This document shows positions 5,157-5,541 of a stretch of DNA of 5,541 nucleotides, one piece after another (positions within the stretch are counted from its first letter, which is position 1; every line of letters begins with the position of its first letter). Source of the DNA: Flavobacteriales bacterium (GTDB lineage Bacteria > Bacteroidota > Bacteroidia > Flavobacteriales_D > Parvicellaceae). A model generated the notes under the pieces. That model ran no database searches. It had not been told where the DNA came from and was given only the letters and a program-made list of their open reading frames with translations. Position numbers and translations under genes: made by a program. Location of the stretch: contig WFNC01000589.1 in NCBI GenBank assembly GCA_015488785.1, positions 1-5,541 of the forward strand, in the 5' to 3' direction.

Positions 5157-5541
5157 ATGTTGAAAAATCCATTTTTCAAATTTATTATAACATTTTCTAT
5201 ACTAATTGTACTATGGTTCAGTTTTTATGAAAACATCTATGAACTAAACTCACTTTTTGGAGAAAACACAGACATACAGCGCGCAGTCTCAATCTATTTA
5301 GCTGATTTTTCAATGGTTTTTATTAAACTATTAGGCTACACTCCTACCCTCGATACTACGAGCGACTTTGTGATAACTTCGGTAGAAGGTAATTATTTCA
5401 ATCATGGTGTTTGGATTGGAGAGCCTTGTAATGGTATAAAAGTTTTTGGTTTGTTTTCTATCTTTATTATAGCATTTCAAGGAAAGTGGATTCATAAACT
5501 CTGGTTTATTCCTTTAGGCATACTAATTTTACACCTTTCAA
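5157..5541 (+). CDS. Exosortase/archaeosortase family protein (N-terminal part; 3' end outside window)
   Basis: An open frame from ATG 5157 to the window edge gives 128 residues. This is a polytopic membrane cysteine transpeptidase family that recognises C-terminal sorting tails, cuts them and transfers the protein to an anchor. Hydrophobic spans lie at about 8-24, 44-61, 95-109 and 115-128. Between spans two and three is GVWIGEPCNGIKVFGLFSIF, where C91 in the EPCNG context matches the family's active-site cysteine motif (C followed by S/N-G). The conserved Arg and His of the catalytic triad would be further on and are not visible. The preceding gene encodes a PID-CTERM protein, which makes this its probable sortase. 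The exact exosortase subtype (for example XrtF or another Bacteroidota class) cannot be settled from this part. No Shine-Dalgarno is seen, and no separate promoter is evident in the 21 bp after the hairpin. Confidence 0.85.
   Translation, partial: MLKNPFFKFIITFSILIVLWFSFYENIYELNSLFGENTDIQRAVSIYLADFSMVFIKLLGYTPTLDTTSDFVITSVEGNYFNHGVWIGEPCNGIKVFGLFSIFIIAFQGKWIHKLWFIPLGILILHLS

Noticed and set aside
1..5541. CRISPR arrays, tRNA/rRNA genes, insertion sequences or phage genes
   Set aside because: I saw no spaced repeat array, no tRNA-like cloverleaf, no transposase or integrase motif, and no terminal inverted repeats with target duplications.

Overview
The window looks like chromosome from a low-GC member of the Bacteroidota, most likely class Flavobacteriia. 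Three things point there. The base composition is strongly AT-rich. Upstream regions carry the Bacteroidota-type promoter signature (a TTG-like -33 element and a TAnnTTTG -7 element) with A-rich, Shine-Dalgarno-poor leaders. The gene content also fits: an M1-peptidase-like C-terminus typical of these bacteria, a Wzc-type tyrosine autokinase ending in a Tyr/Gly tail, and a PID-CTERM mini-protein beside an exosortase.

Layout. (1) Positions 1-683, plus: the 3' part of a large protein whose beginning lies outside the window, probably the beta-rich C-terminus of an M1-family metallopeptidase. (2) Positions 670-1311, minus: a TetR/AcrR regulator, convergent with and overlapping (1) by 14 bp. (3) Positions 1312-1457: the divergent control region, with a perfect 20-bp palindrome just upstream of a consensus -7 element. 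(4) Positions 1458-2237, plus: an integral-membrane di-iron fatty acid hydroxylase/sterol desaturase family protein with an extra insert between its first two histidine boxes. (5) Positions 2272-2298: a symmetric, probably bidirectional terminator. (6) Positions 2333-4648, minus: a Wzc-like polysaccharide co-polymerase and tyrosine autokinase with a TTG start. (7) Positions 4649-4865: a divergent promoter region with a good promoter for each strand. (8) Positions 4866-5096, plus: a 76-residue pre-protein with a signal peptide, a Gly/Pro/Cys linker and a C-terminal PID-CTERM sorting tail. (9) Positions 5105-5135: a terminator-like hairpin. (10) Positions 5157-5541 and beyond, plus: the N-terminal 128 residues of an exosortase/archaeosortase family transpeptidase, cut by the window edge.

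How the genes fit together. Two functional units are visible. The left one is a divergent regulator-enzyme pair: the TetR protein probably binds the palindrome and represses the membrane hydroxylase, and perhaps itself, as a lipid-modification switch. The right one is an envelope/exopolysaccharide locus. Wzc controls polysaccharide chain length and export, and the divergently transcribed PID-CTERM protein is the likely substrate of the exosortase directly downstream. Pairing of exosortases with exopolysaccharide genes is an established theme. The most unusual aspect is that the sorted product would be a peptide of only about 25 residues, made from a nearly leaderless mRNA and separated from its processing enzyme by a terminator.
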